From positions 868,001 through 932,000 of the forward strand of contig NZ_CP025003.1 in NCBI RefSeq assembly GCF_002812485.1: a stretch of DNA of 64,000 nucleotides, written 5' to 3'. Below the pieces are notes generated by a model. It saw only the letters and a list, made by a program, of their open reading frames with translations. It did not search any database and was not told where the DNA came from. Of this stretch, positions 17,496-25,616 are shown one piece after another (within the stretch, counting starts at the first letter, position 1; each line of letters starts with the position of its first letter). The DNA comes from Dickeya fangzhongdai (GTDB lineage Bacteria; Pseudomonadota; Gammaproteobacteria; Enterobacterales; Enterobacteriaceae). Position numbers and translations under genes: made by a program.

Positions 17496-17893
17496 TGGAA
17501 ACTCCGATGATGGATAAAAGCAGCGTTTGCTTTGTTCCCGCGTATTGTTGTGGTTAGTTGAACGGGTGACTATTGCGGAATTTCTTATGCCGATTATGTT
17601 TACTGGTATCTGTTATACCGCTCACGAATTTGTGGAAGAAGAGCAGACGATATACGGCAGTGATAGGTTTTTTTGCTTTTAAATACAGCCTATTAACCTG
17701 TCAGTCAGGTGGCGGGGTGGTATAACAATGTGGTGGCCGTTGGCTGGTCCGCTGACCGCTGGCAGCCTGCGAACCGCCGGGAACGGTTATGCCGGTCAGG
17801 CGCGCCCGGCAACGATCCGGTTAGCGGGTCATGATGGCGTTTGCGGCGGCGAAGCGGTGCCGCGAGCGAAACAGGAAACCGGCCTGACCGCCA
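17496..17893. other. Gap upstream of the GPH-GH43 operon
   Basis: These 398 bases hold the operon promoter. An inverted repeat GGTAT-N5-ATACC (17605-17619) is a possible operator, about 110 bases before the start codon. I see no gene; short readings here have no ribosome site or family similarity. Confidence 0.5.
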
Positions 17894-18133
17894 TTATTCC
17901 GGCGTCAGCCATTCGTCGGCTTCGTTAAACATCTCTTCGATAATCCGGTTAATGGTGGATTTATCCTGTTTGCTGGCGTTGGAATTAATGGCGTTGGCTT
18001 GCATCGGTTTTATTTTGATTTCCGCGTCCGGAAATACCCGATGAATGCGTTTGGCGAGTTCGTTTTTAATCTGCTCCGCCGCGTTGGGTAACCCGCTCAC
18101 GTTTCTTTTATCGTAAACCAACTCTACGTACAT
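17894..18133 (-). CDS. DinI-family SOS protein (prophage type)
   Basis: A 79-residue protein of the DinI family, small acidic proteins that bind RecA filaments and modulate the SOS response. The start MYVELVYDKRNVSGLP, the AELIKNEL-like helix, MQANAINSNASKQDK and the acidic end EEMFNEADEWL match the DinI-like proteins of enterobacterial prophages more than chromosomal DinI. The ATG at 18133 is preferred because GGAG lies nine bases upstream and homologues start there; two earlier ATGs exist at 18142 and 18148. A LexA box lies just upstream. No other phage gene is visible nearby. Confidence 0.88.
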   Translation of the reverse strand: MYVELVYDKRNVSGLPNAAEQIKNELAKRIHRVFPDAEIKIKPMQANAINSNASKQDKSTINRIIEEMFNEADEWLTPE

Positions 18134-18154
18134 TAGCTGCATCTCCATGAAAAA

Positions 18155-18174
18155 TACTGGCTAAATATACAGCA
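18155..18174 (-). promoter_or_regulatory. LexA (SOS) box of the dinI-like gene
   Basis: CTG-N10-CAG with an AT-rich centre (CTG at 18157-18159, CAG at 18170-18172) flanked by TA, a near-ideal LexA operator. It lies 24 bases upstream of the dinI-like start. Confidence 0.88.
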
Positions 18175-18207
18175 TTGATTCAAAGTCCTGCAATCGGTTT
18201 TTTAGGA

Positions 18208-18471
18208 TCAGCCAGCGATCGTTTTTTCCATATAAACGCTAAGCGGATCGTCGTCATAGGGAAAAAACGGCCTGCGCTGGCGATAGCCATGACGCAGATA
18301 GAGCCGGATCGCCTGCGGCTGATGTATGCCGGTTTCCAGCCGGATCACCCGACAACCCGCCAGACGCGCATGCTTTTCCAACTGGCGCATCAACAACCAT
18401 AAGACTCTTAAACCATAAAACTCTTCAACCATAAGACTTTTCAGCCATAAGAAGGAGTAACGCATGACCAC
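18208..18471 (-). pseudogene. GNAT acetyltransferase remnant (C-terminal part only)
   Basis: The last roughly 60 residues read RLETGIHQPQAIRLYLRHGY and PYDDDPLSVYMEK, the C-terminal end of small GNAT acetyltransferases. The N-terminal half, including the Q/RxxGxG/A acetyl-CoA loop, is missing. Upstream the reading frame passes into a 16-bp tandem repeat and the ribosome-binding site of the divergent gene. It is therefore a decayed gene, probably cut when the repeat or the neighbouring gene arrived. Confidence 0.75.
18396..18455. repeat. 16-bp tandem repeat, three copies plus a partial one
   Basis: ACCATAAGACTCTTAA at 18396, then variants at 18412 and 18428 and a partial copy at 18444. It separates the acetyltransferase remnant from the glyoxalase-type gene and ends at that gene's AAGGAG ribosome site. 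Confidence 0.85.
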
Positions 18472-18859
18472 ATTACGCGTGGCGCGGCCGGTAACGGACC
18501 TACAGCGCAGCGAGCGGATGTACTGTGACGGGCTGGGGTTGCAGAAATTAGGCTCCTTTGCGCAACACGGCGGCTTCAGTGGTGTTATGCTGGGTCGGCG
18601 GGGGCTGGCCTGGCACCTTGAGTTTACCGTTTGTCATACTCATCCGGTCATGCCAGCGCCGACGGAAGACGATTTACTGGTGCTGTACGTTTCCGACCAT
18701 GAAGGGTGGCAGACGTCCTGCGATCGCATGGTGCAGGCCGGGTTCAGCGTGGTGGCGTCATTTAATCCTTACTGGGAGCGGCAGGGCAAAACTTTCCGTG
18801 ATCCCGACGGTTATCGGGTGGTGTTGCAGCAAGGACGCTGGCCGAATGCCGACTTATAA
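18464..18859 (+). CDS. VOC (glyoxalase/bleomycin-resistance fold) protein
   Basis: A 131-residue protein of the vicinal-oxygen-chelate superfamily. It opens with LRVARPVTDLQRSERMYCDGLGL and ends with GKTFRDPDGYRVVLQQG, both typical of YycE-like members. His in WHLEFTV and Glu/Asp residues could bind a metal. AAGGAG precedes the ATG. The next gene starts 14 bases downstream, so they are co-transcribed. The reaction is unknown. Confidence 0.85.
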   Translation: MTTLRVARPVTDLQRSERMYCDGLGLQKLGSFAQHGGFSGVMLGRRGLAWHLEFTVCHTHPVMPAPTEDDLLVLYVSDHEGWQTSCDRMVQAGFSVVASFNPYWERQGKTFRDPDGYRVVLQQGRWPNADL

Positions 18860-18873
18860 CGAAGAGAATAACC

Positions 18874-19158
18874 ATGTATATCATCAATCTGACATACAAC
18901 GCGCCGCTGGATGAAGTGGAAAACTTGCTGGAACGACATGTGACCTGGCTGAAACGGGGATATGAACAAGGCGTGTTTGTGGCGTCCGGGCGTAAAAATC
19001 CGCGTACCGGGGGGGTGATTTTGGCCAAGAGCATCGAACGGGAAGAGCTGGAGGATTTTCTAAAGCAGGATCCGTTTCAGGCGGTGGCCAACTACGAGGT
19101 GATCGATTTCCAACCGTCCATGACCGTTGATACCTTCGCGGCCCTCAGCCGCATTTGA
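18874..19158 (+). CDS. YciI-family protein
   Basis: A 94-residue YCII-related protein of the dimeric alpha-beta barrel fold. RHVTWLKRGYEQGVFVASGRKNP is the characteristic His/Gly region and EELEDFLKQDPF the helix before the last strand. GAAGAGAA lies upstream. It follows the VOC gene in one operon. The biochemical role of most YciI proteins is unknown. Confidence 0.85.
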   Translation: MYIINLTYNAPLDEVENLLERHVTWLKRGYEQGVFVASGRKNPRTGGVILAKSIEREELEDFLKQDPFQAVANYEVIDFQPSMTVDTFAALSRI

Positions 19159-19164
19159 GTAATA

Positions 19165-19197
19165 CGCTCCGGTATGCGCCGCGCGCGCACCGGAGCG
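19165..19197. terminator. Bidirectional hairpin between YciI-like gene and ddlA
   Basis: CGCTCCGGT (19165-19173) and ACCGGAGCG (19189-19197) are perfectly complementary and lie between two convergent stops. There is no T-run, so termination strength is uncertain. Confidence 0.6.
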
Positions 19198-19203
19198 CAT
19201 CCA

Positions 19204-20304
19204 TCACTCGCGCACCGAGCTTTGCAGATTACTATCCTGCGCGTGGCGCTCCAGCGCCAGTTCAATCAACTGGGTGATCAGGTCGGTGTAGTTGAGGCCG
19301 CTGGCTTCCCACAGTTTCGGATACATGCTGATGTTGGTGAAACCGGGCAGGGTGTTGACCTCGTTGACGATGACCTGCTGGTCCGGCGTCAGGAACACGT
19401 CTACCCGCGCCATACCCTGACAATCCAGAGTCTGGAAAGCCCGCAGGGCGATATCGCGGATATGCTGGTGCACCTCGTCGTCCATCGCCGCCGGAATCGC
19501 TACCGCCGCGCCATCTTCGTTGATGTATTTGGTGTCGTAGGAGTAGAACTCGTCGTGCAGCACGATTTCGCCGCAGAGGCTGGCTTTCGGATAGTCGTTG
19601 CCCAGCACCGCGCATTCGATTTCACGGCCGACAATCGCCGATTCCACCAGCACTTTATGGTCGTAGCGGAACGCCAGATCCACCGCCCGCTCGAATTCCG
19701 CCTGATTGCGCACCTTGCTCACGCCGACGGACGACCCCTGATTAGCCGGTTTGACGAACAGCGGCAGCCCCAGTTGTTCGGTAACGTCGTCATAAGGATG
19801 GCGGGCGCGGTTGGCGCGGGTCAGGGTGACGAACGGCGCCACCAGCAGGCCGGCGTCGCGCAACAACCGTTTGGTGACGTCTTTGTCCATGCTGACGGCG
19901 GATCCCAGCACGCTGCTGCCGACAAACGGAATGTTCGCCATGCGCAGCAGCCCTTGCAGCGAACCGTCTTCGCCCAGCGTGCCGTGAACGATCGGGAAAA
20001 TGACGTCAATCTGCGACAGCGCGCTGGCGCTGGCGGTGTCGATCAACTGATGGTGGGTTTGGCCCGGGATCAGCGCCACGTTCTGACTGGTGCGGTTCAG
20101 GGCGATCAGCGCCGGGTTATCGGCGTTGAGCAGATAGTTGGAGGCGTCGTTGACGTGCCATTCCCCTTGCTTGTCGATGCCCAGCAACACCACATCGAAC
20201 CGCGTTTTATCAATGGCGTCTACAATGTTTTTTGCGGACTGCAGTGACACTTCGTGCTCAGAGGATTTACCACCAAAAACCACGCCAACCCGAATTTTAC
20301 TCAT
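19204..20304 (-). CDS. ddlA: D-alanine--D-alanine ligase A
   Basis: A 366-residue cytosolic ATP-grasp ligase joining two D-alanines for peptidoglycan precursors. The N-terminal [34 protein letters not shown], the ATP-grasp [25 protein letters not shown] and [17 protein letters not shown] motifs are complete. Length and sequence match DdlA rather than the shorter DdlB. The ATG at 20304 with GGAAAGAG upstream was chosen over an earlier one at 20358. Confidence 0.95.
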   Translation of the reverse strand: MSKIRVGVVFGGKSSEHEVSLQSAKNIVDAIDKTRFDVVLLGIDKQGEWHVNDASNYLLNADNPALIALNRTSQNVALIPGQTHHQLIDTASASALSQIDVIFPIVHGTLGEDGSLQGLLRMANIPFVGSSVLGSAVSMDKDVTKRLLRDAGLLVAPFVTLTRANRARHPYDDVTEQLGLPLFVKPANQGSSVGVSKVRNQAEFERAVDLAFRYDHKVLVESAIVGREIECAVLGNDYPKASLCGEIVLHDEFYSYDTKYINEDGAAVAIPAAMDDEVHQHIRDIALRAFQTLDCQGMARVDVFLTPDQQVIVNEVNTLPGFTNISMYPKLWEASGLNYTDLITQLIELALERHAQDSNLQSSVRE

Positions 20305-20486
20305 ATCACTCTTTCCATTATGGATCGTTGTACTGTTTACCGCTTGATAAGACGTCATTTGACCTGTGGTTGCAAGAGTATCACTTCATGCCGCAACGCG
20401 GGACTTTTTTCCGGCCGGCGGCGGCGCCTTTCCGGTTCTGGCGCAGAAATTGCTCATCCGGAAGACATGCGCAACAGGAGAAGGGT

Positions 20487-21311
20487 ATGCGTACCGGTTC
20501 AACGTCGCTCGCAGTCAGGCCGCTGCAGCCCTGGTTTGTGATCAATGCCGCTGAAGATTACCTGAAAAAGGCGCTTATCGACTCGCCGATTGCGCATTTT
20601 TACTGTTTTTCCGTGGCCAGAGAACAGCCGGTGACGCTGGCGGTACCGGACGGCAGCGTGGATATTCTGTTCAACATCAATCGCGACGCGCCGTTCGGGC
20701 GGGTATGCGGTAGCACCGAGGCGGCGCAGGCGACCCGACTCAGCCCGGGCGAACGTTATTTCGGCGTACGTTTTATGCCGGGCGTGATGCCGGCGTTGCT
20801 GGATCTGTCCGCCGGCGAACTGGCCGGGCAGGAGATAGCGTTTCAGGACGCGGCGCCCGGCGCCGGGCGGCTGGTGGAGCGGCTAGCCGACAGCCGGGAT
20901 TTCGGTGAGCAGGTATCGCTGTTTCTGGCCTATTTTTCCCGCCAGATGGGTAGGGTTTCTCCGCCGTTGCTGTTGCAGATGATCGATCTGATCATGGCGC
21001 ATGACGGCGTGATCCGGGTTGAACAGCTGGAGCGGAAAACCCTCTATTCCGCCCGTTATATCCACCGGCTGTTTCACGACCACTGCGGCATGTCCACCAA
21101 GGCGTTTTGCCGCACCATCCGCTTTCAGCGCGCGTTGTCGCTGCTCAATCAGGGCGAGGCGCAGAACATGGCGATGCTGGCCCAGCGGCTCGGCTATGCC
21201 GATCAGTCGCATTTCCTGCGCGAGTTCAAAGACTTCGCTTCCTGCTCGCCGAAAGCCTATCTGGCGGGGATTCAGGCCATTCGTTATCAGCACCGCATCC
21301 GGCAGTGTTGA
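20487..21311 (+). CDS. AraC-family transcriptional regulator
   Basis: A 274-residue regulator with an N-terminal sensing domain of the type found in many AraC proteins (VPDGSVDILFNI, GERYFGVRFMPG) and a C-terminal double HTH (about residues 165-270, with YSARYIHRLFHDHCGMSTKAF and LAQRLGYADQSHFLREFKDF). CAGGAGAAGGGT precedes the ATG at 20487. It is followed in the same direction by aminotransferase, alcohol dehydrogenase and permease genes, which it probably controls. Confidence 0.88.
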   Translation: MRTGSTSLAVRPLQPWFVINAAEDYLKKALIDSPIAHFYCFSVAREQPVTLAVPDGSVDILFNINRDAPFGRVCGSTEAAQATRLSPGERYFGVRFMPGVMPALLDLSAGELAGQEIAFQDAAPGAGRLVERLADSRDFGEQVSLFLAYFSRQMGRVSPPLLLQMIDLIMAHDGVIRVEQLERKTLYSARYIHRLFHDHCGMSTKAFCRTIRFQRALSLLNQGEAQNMAMLAQRLGYADQSHFLREFKDFASCSPKAYLAGIQAIRYQHRIRQC

Positions 21312-21478
21312 CGTCTTTGCGCGGGTGCCTTTTTTTAGTGCGAAAATGCACCAAAACAACGCCGGTTCTGCACCGTGGCCTGTGCCGATTTATTCTATTT
21401 TCCTACCCCGTCCTCCCGCTATAAACAGCTCACAGAACGTTTTTCTTTCTTCATCAATCAGAGTTGAGCGAGGGTGTT

Positions 21479-22849
21479 ATGGCGGATGCAAAACAGGTTG
21501 TGCCGGGGTTCTATACCATTGACGAAGCGATTGCGCTGGATGGCAAAACAACGCGGGAACTGCAATTGACCCACCTGAACCGCATGCGGTCGCTGGATGG
21601 GCATGCCAAGTATTTCGTACGGGCGGAAGGCAGCACCTTTATCGACGACAACGGCGACAAGCATCTGGATATGATCGGCGCGGTTGGGGTGGTGACGGTC
21701 GGCAACAACAACGAGTTCGTCTGGTCCTGCCTGCAGAAGTGTTTCGACAATCGCCTGTTCATGATGGGCGCCATCTCCTACCACAGCGTCACGGCGGCGC
21801 TGGCGCATAACATGGCGCTGCTCTCGCCGCAGGGCAAACTCACCAAAATGGGCACCGCCACCGGCGGCGCCGAAGCCATCGAAGGCATGATCAAACTGGT
21901 GAAGCTCGGCACCCGCCACAAGCCGGAGAAAACCCACCTGCTGGCGACGCTGGGCGCGTTTCACGGCAAGACCTCCGGCGCGGTATCGCTGGGCGGCAAG
22001 GACAAATGGCGCTTCGGCCAGCAGCCGACGCTCGGCAACATCGACCATGTGGCCTACGGCTCGGTCGACGAACTGGCGGCGGCGCTCTCCACCGGTAAGT
22101 ACAAGGCGTTCGTGGTCGAGCCGATTCAGGGCGAAGGCGGCATTCTGGTGCCGCCGGCGGGGTATCTGAAGGCCGCGCGCGAGCTGTGCGACCGTTACGA
22201 CACGTTGCTGGTGCTGGATGAAATCCAGTGCGGCGCGGCGCGTACCGGCACGTTCTGGTGCTGCGAGCACGAAGACGTGGTGCCGGATTGCATCGTGTTC
22301 GCCAAAGGATTGTCCGGCGGGCTGGTGCCGTTCGGCGGTTACCTGTGTACCGAAGCGCTGTACGAAGCGGCCTACGGTACCATCGAAACCTGTTATCACC
22401 ACACCGCCACCTATCAGGAAAATACCCTCAGCGCGGCGGCGGCGTTGGGCGCGTTGCAGTTCATCGTTGAAAACGATCTGTGCGGCATGGCGACGCGTAA
22501 AGGCGAGCGCATGATGCAGCGGTTGCGCGAGGTACAGGGGCGCTACCCCGGCGTGATCCGCGAGGTGCGCGGCAAAGGGCTGATGATCGGCATGGAATTT
22601 TGCCCGATGCCGGAAGCGCTGCGCGCGTCGCTCGGCGACTACTACTCCGCGCCCATTGCCGGCCTGATGGTGGAGAAATGGCGCATTCAGGTGAATTTCA
22701 CCATCAATAATCTGGCGGTGTTCCGCTTCCTGCCGCCGCTGACCATCACCGACGAGGAGCTGGATTACGCGCTGGATGCGTTCGAAGCCTCGGTAGCGCA
22801 GGTGGTGGAGCAGGTGAAGGCCGCCGCCCTGTCGGCGACGCCGGCATGA
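21479..22849 (+). CDS. Class-III pyridoxal-phosphate aminotransferase
   Basis: A 456-residue PLP enzyme of the ornithine/putrescine/GABA aminotransferase class. Typical parts are GTATGGAEAIEGMIKL (phosphate-binding Gly/Ala region), LGAFHGKTSGAVSLGG, VEPIQGEGGI, LLVLDEIQCGAARTG and VFAKGLSGGLVPFGG with the PLP lysine. The start at 21479 has GAGG upstream. The stop lies just before the next ATG, so it is co-transcribed with the dehydrogenase and permease. It probably removes an omega-amino group from a diamine or amino acid; the exact substrate is unknown. Confidence 0.9.
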   Translation: MADAKQVVPGFYTIDEAIALDGKTTRELQLTHLNRMRSLDGHAKYFVRAEGSTFIDDNGDKHLDMIGAVGVVTVGNNNEFVWSCLQKCFDNRLFMMGAISYHSVTAALAHNMALLSPQGKLTKMGTATGGAEAIEGMIKLVKLGTRHKPEKTHLLATLGAFHGKTSGAVSLGGKDKWRFGQQPTLGNIDHVAYGSVDELAAALSTGKYKAFVVEPIQGEGGILVPPAGYLKAARELCDRYDTLLVLDEIQCGAARTGTFWCCEHEDVVPDCIVFAKGLSGGLVPFGGYLCTEALYEAAYGTIETCYHHTATYQENTLSAAAALGALQFIVENDLCGMATRKGERMMQRLREVQGRYPGVIREVRGKGLMIGMEFCPMPEALRASLGDYYSAPIAGLMVEKWRIQVNFTINNLAVFRFLPPLTITDEELDYALDAFEASVAQVVEQVKAAALSATPA

Positions 22850-22860
22850 GAGGTGACGCC

Positions 22861-24015
22861 ATGAAATTCTCTTATCGACAACCGGTCAACCTGTGCTTTG
22901 GCCGCGGCGAGTCGCAGCGGGTCGGGCAGGTGGTGGCGCAGCTGGGCCGCAAGGTGCTGCTGGTGACCGGCACCGCCAGTTGCCGCAAAACCGGCCTGCT
23001 GGACCGGGTGACGGACGCGCTGGCGGCCAGCGGCGTGACCTGTTTTCTGTTTGAACGCATCGAGTCCAACCCGCTCAGCACTACGGTGGATGACGGCGCG
23101 CGGCTGGCGCGTATGCACCAGTGCGACGTGGTGCTGGGGGTCGGCGGCGGCAGTGTGATGGATGCCGCCAAAGCCATCGCCTTCATGGCGAAGCATACCG
23201 GTTCGGTGGTCGAGTATTTATCCGTTCCCGCCCCGGCGGGCGACGCGCTGCCGCTGGTGCTGATGACCACCACGGCGGGCACCGGCAGCGAAGGCAACTG
23301 CGTGGCGGTAGTCACCAACCCGGCCACCCACGACAAACTGGTGTTCGTCAGCCCGGCGCTGTTCGCCCACACCGCCATCATCGACCCGACGCTGATGGTG
23401 ACCCAGACCCCGGCGATGGTGGCGTCTACCGGCTTTGACGCCATGAGCCACAACATCGAAGCGCTGGTCGGGCGCTATGTTCAGCCGATGACCGCGATCA
23501 TGAGCCGGGAAGCCATCGGCCTGCTGGCGCGCTATCTGCCGCGCGTCTGGCGCGACGCCGGCGATCTGGACGCCTGGGATCAGGTGTGCTGGGCCAATAC
23601 CCTCGGCGGCATGGCGATTGGCCTGTCGGCCTGCGGCTTGCCGCACGCGATGGAACACCCGCTGAGCGGGTTGTACAACATCACCCACGGTCAGGGGCTG
23701 GCGGCGCTTTATCCGGCGCTGATGGCGTTTTCCTGGCGCGACAACGTAGCCGGGTTTGCCGCGGTGGCGCGGGCGATGAGCGACGATGTCGCGACGCTGA
23801 GCGAAGAAGAACAGGCCCAGCGCAGCATCGTGCTGGTCCGGCAGTTGCTGGGGACGCTGGCGCTGAACTTCACGCTGCGGGATCTGGGCGTTGATGAGAA
23901 AGACATTCCGTGGATGGCGGACAACTGCGTGCAGACGATGGGCTTCAGCCTGCAGCAGAACCCGCGCATCGCCACGCGGGATGAGGTGGAAGCCCTGTAC
24001 CGGGCCTGCCTGTAA
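22861..24015 (+). CDS. Iron-containing alcohol dehydrogenase
   Basis: A 384-residue family-III alcohol dehydrogenase. The NAD-binding GVGGGSVMDAAKAIAF, TTTAGTGSEGN, and metal ligands in FDAMSHNIEA, HAMEHPLSGLYNITHG are all present. GAGG lies nine bases before the ATG at 22861. Placed between an aminotransferase and a permease, it likely reduces or oxidises the aldehyde formed by transamination (for example a semialdehyde to a hydroxy acid). The metal and direction cannot be read from sequence. Confidence 0.9.
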   Translation: MKFSYRQPVNLCFGRGESQRVGQVVAQLGRKVLLVTGTASCRKTGLLDRVTDALAASGVTCFLFERIESNPLSTTVDDGARLARMHQCDVVLGVGGGSVMDAAKAIAFMAKHTGSVVEYLSVPAPAGDALPLVLMTTTAGTGSEGNCVAVVTNPATHDKLVFVSPALFAHTAIIDPTLMVTQTPAMVASTGFDAMSHNIEALVGRYVQPMTAIMSREAIGLLARYLPRVWRDAGDLDAWDQVCWANTLGGMAIGLSACGLPHAMEHPLSGLYNITHGQGLAALYPALMAFSWRDNVAGFAAVARAMSDDVATLSEEEQAQRSIVLVRQLLGTLALNFTLRDLGVDEKDIPWMADNCVQTMGFSLQQNPRIATRDEVEALYRACL

Positions 24016-24056
24016 CACAGCCATGTAGACACAACCATGTAGACACAACCATACGG
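24015..24056. repeat. 14-bp tandem repeat, three copies
   Basis: ACACAGCCATGTAG, ACACAACCATGTAG and ACACAACCATACGG follow one another directly after the alcohol dehydrogenase stop, inside the operon. Confidence 0.85.
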
Positions 24057-24126
24057 ACGCACTGCCGCCGGCGCGGCGGTGACGTCCTTCAGCTTATCAA
24101 CCCGCTGCGAGATCGCGAGGGCCGAA

Positions 24127-25551
24127 ATGAAAGAGAATCAACTGAAAAAGAACAGCCTGGGGCTGTGGTCTTTGGTGTTTTTCGTGGTCGCGGCCGCTTC
24201 GCCGTTGACCGGGGTGATCGGCGGGTTGCCGGTGGCGATGTCGGCGGGCAACGGCGCGGGCATTCCCGCCATGTATGTGCTGGCCGGGGCGATTTTGCTG
24301 GTGTTCTCCTTTGGCTATATCGCCATGAGCCGTTATGTGACCAACGCGGGCGCGTTTTACAGTTACATCGCGCTGGGGCTGGGGCAGCGCACCGGCGTGA
24401 GCGCGCTGACGGTGGCGCTGCTGGCCTATTTCGCCATCCAGATCGCGGTGGTGGCGCTGTTCGGTTTCTTCAGCCAGATGTACGTGCAGGATCATCTCGG
24501 CGTCAATTTTCCCTGGTGGGCGTACAGCGGCGCGATGCTATTGGTGATCTGCTATCTGGGAATCGAAAGCGTGGAGATCGGCGGCAAGGTGCTGGGCATT
24601 CTGATGCTGCTGGAAGTGGGCATCGTGCTGCTGACCGACGTCGCGATCCTGTGGTCGCACGGACCGCAACCGCTGACGTTCGCCTCCTTTACGCCCTCGG
24701 TGATCCAGCAGGGCAATCTGGGGATCGCGCTGGTGTTCACCATCGCCGCCTTTATTGGTTTCGAATCGACCGCCATTTACGGCGAAGAGTGTCGGGAGCC
24801 GACCAAAACCATTCCCCGCGCCACCCTGCTGGCGGTAACGTTAATCACGTTGTTCTTCGCGCTGACCAGTTGGGCGATGGTGCAGGCGTATGGGCTGGAT
24901 CAGGTGCGCGAGCAGGCGCTCAACAATCCGGGGCGGTTCGTGTTCGACGTCGCCAGCCGCCTGCTGGGGCCCTGGTCGGAGCAGGTGATGTCGCTGTTGC
25001 TGATCACCAGCCTGTTCGCCGCCGCGCAGGCGTTCCACAACAACATTTCCCGTTACCTGTTCAGCATCAGCCGCGACGGCGTCCTGTGGTCGAAGATGGC
25101 GCGGGTGCGCGGCGACAAAGGCACGCCCTACGTCGCCAGCCTGGTGCAAACCTTGATGATGCTGACGCTGCTGCTGGTGCTGGCGGCGAGCGGCGCGGAC
25201 CCGATGATGCATATCTTCGCCTGGGGATCGGCGGTGGCGACGATGGCGATCCTGCTGCTGCAGGGCGGGGTATCGGTGGCGGTAGTGATGTTCTTCCATC
25301 GCGCGGCGCCCCATTATTCGGCGTCCGCCTGGAGTCGCCTTTGGGCGCCGCTGTGCTCGGCAGTCTTGATGGGCGTGGCGTTGCTGATGGTGAGCGACAA
25401 CATGGACGTGTTGAGCGGGTCTTCGTCACAACTGGTGTTCTTCATCCCGTGGGCGGTGGTGGGGATGGCGCTGGCGGGGTATCTGTTCGCCTGCTGGCCC
25501 CGGCAAACGGGGCGCGCCTTCACGCTGGAGAACATGGATTCGCAGGGATAA
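24127..25551 (+). CDS. APC-superfamily amino-acid/amine permease
   Basis: A 474-residue, about 12-helix inner-membrane transporter. The start LGLWSLVFFVVAAASPLTGVIGG contains the helix-1 Gly/Pro-rich break of the APC fold, and FIGFESTAIYGEECREPTKTIPRA is the conserved helix-6 to loop region. The ATG at 24127 with GAGGG upstream was chosen. It ends the aminotransferase-dehydrogenase operon and probably imports the substrate of that pathway. Confidence 0.9.
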   Translation: MKENQLKKNSLGLWSLVFFVVAAASPLTGVIGGLPVAMSAGNGAGIPAMYVLAGAILLVFSFGYIAMSRYVTNAGAFYSYIALGLGQRTGVSALTVALLAYFAIQIAVVALFGFFSQMYVQDHLGVNFPWWAYSGAMLLVICYLGIESVEIGGKVLGILMLLEVGIVLLTDVAILWSHGPQPLTFASFTPSVIQQGNLGIALVFTIAAFIGFESTAIYGEECREPTKTIPRATLLAVTLITLFFALTSWAMVQAYGLDQVREQALNNPGRFVFDVASRLLGPWSEQVMSLLLITSLFAAAQAFHNNISRYLFSISRDGVLWSKMARVRGDKGTPYVASLVQTLMMLTLLLVLAASGADPMMHIFAWGSAVATMAILLLQGGVSVAVVMFFHRAAPHYSASAWSRLWAPLCSAVLMGVALLMVSDNMDVLSGSSSQLVFFIPWAVVGMALAGYLFACWPRQTGRAFTLENMDSQG

Positions 25552-25559
25552 CGGCGGAA

Positions 25560-25616
25560 CATGCCGGGGAGAAGTGTCCTGCCGGGGAGAAGAGTCCCCG
25601 GCATGCGCTGTTTTTT
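25560..25616 (+). terminator. Terminator of the aminotransferase operon, containing an 18-bp repeat
   Basis: CATGCCGGGGA (25560-25570) and TCCCCGGCATG (25595-25605) pair perfectly, followed by a six-T run ending at 25616. The loop holds a second copy of an 18-bp unit TGCCGGGGAGAAGNGTCC. The T-run abuts the stop of the convergent MFS gene. Confidence 0.85.

Noticed and set aside
18396..18455. CRISPR array
   Set aside because: Units are directly adjacent with no spacers and only 16 bp long. The arrays at 34865 and 39623 are of the same kind.
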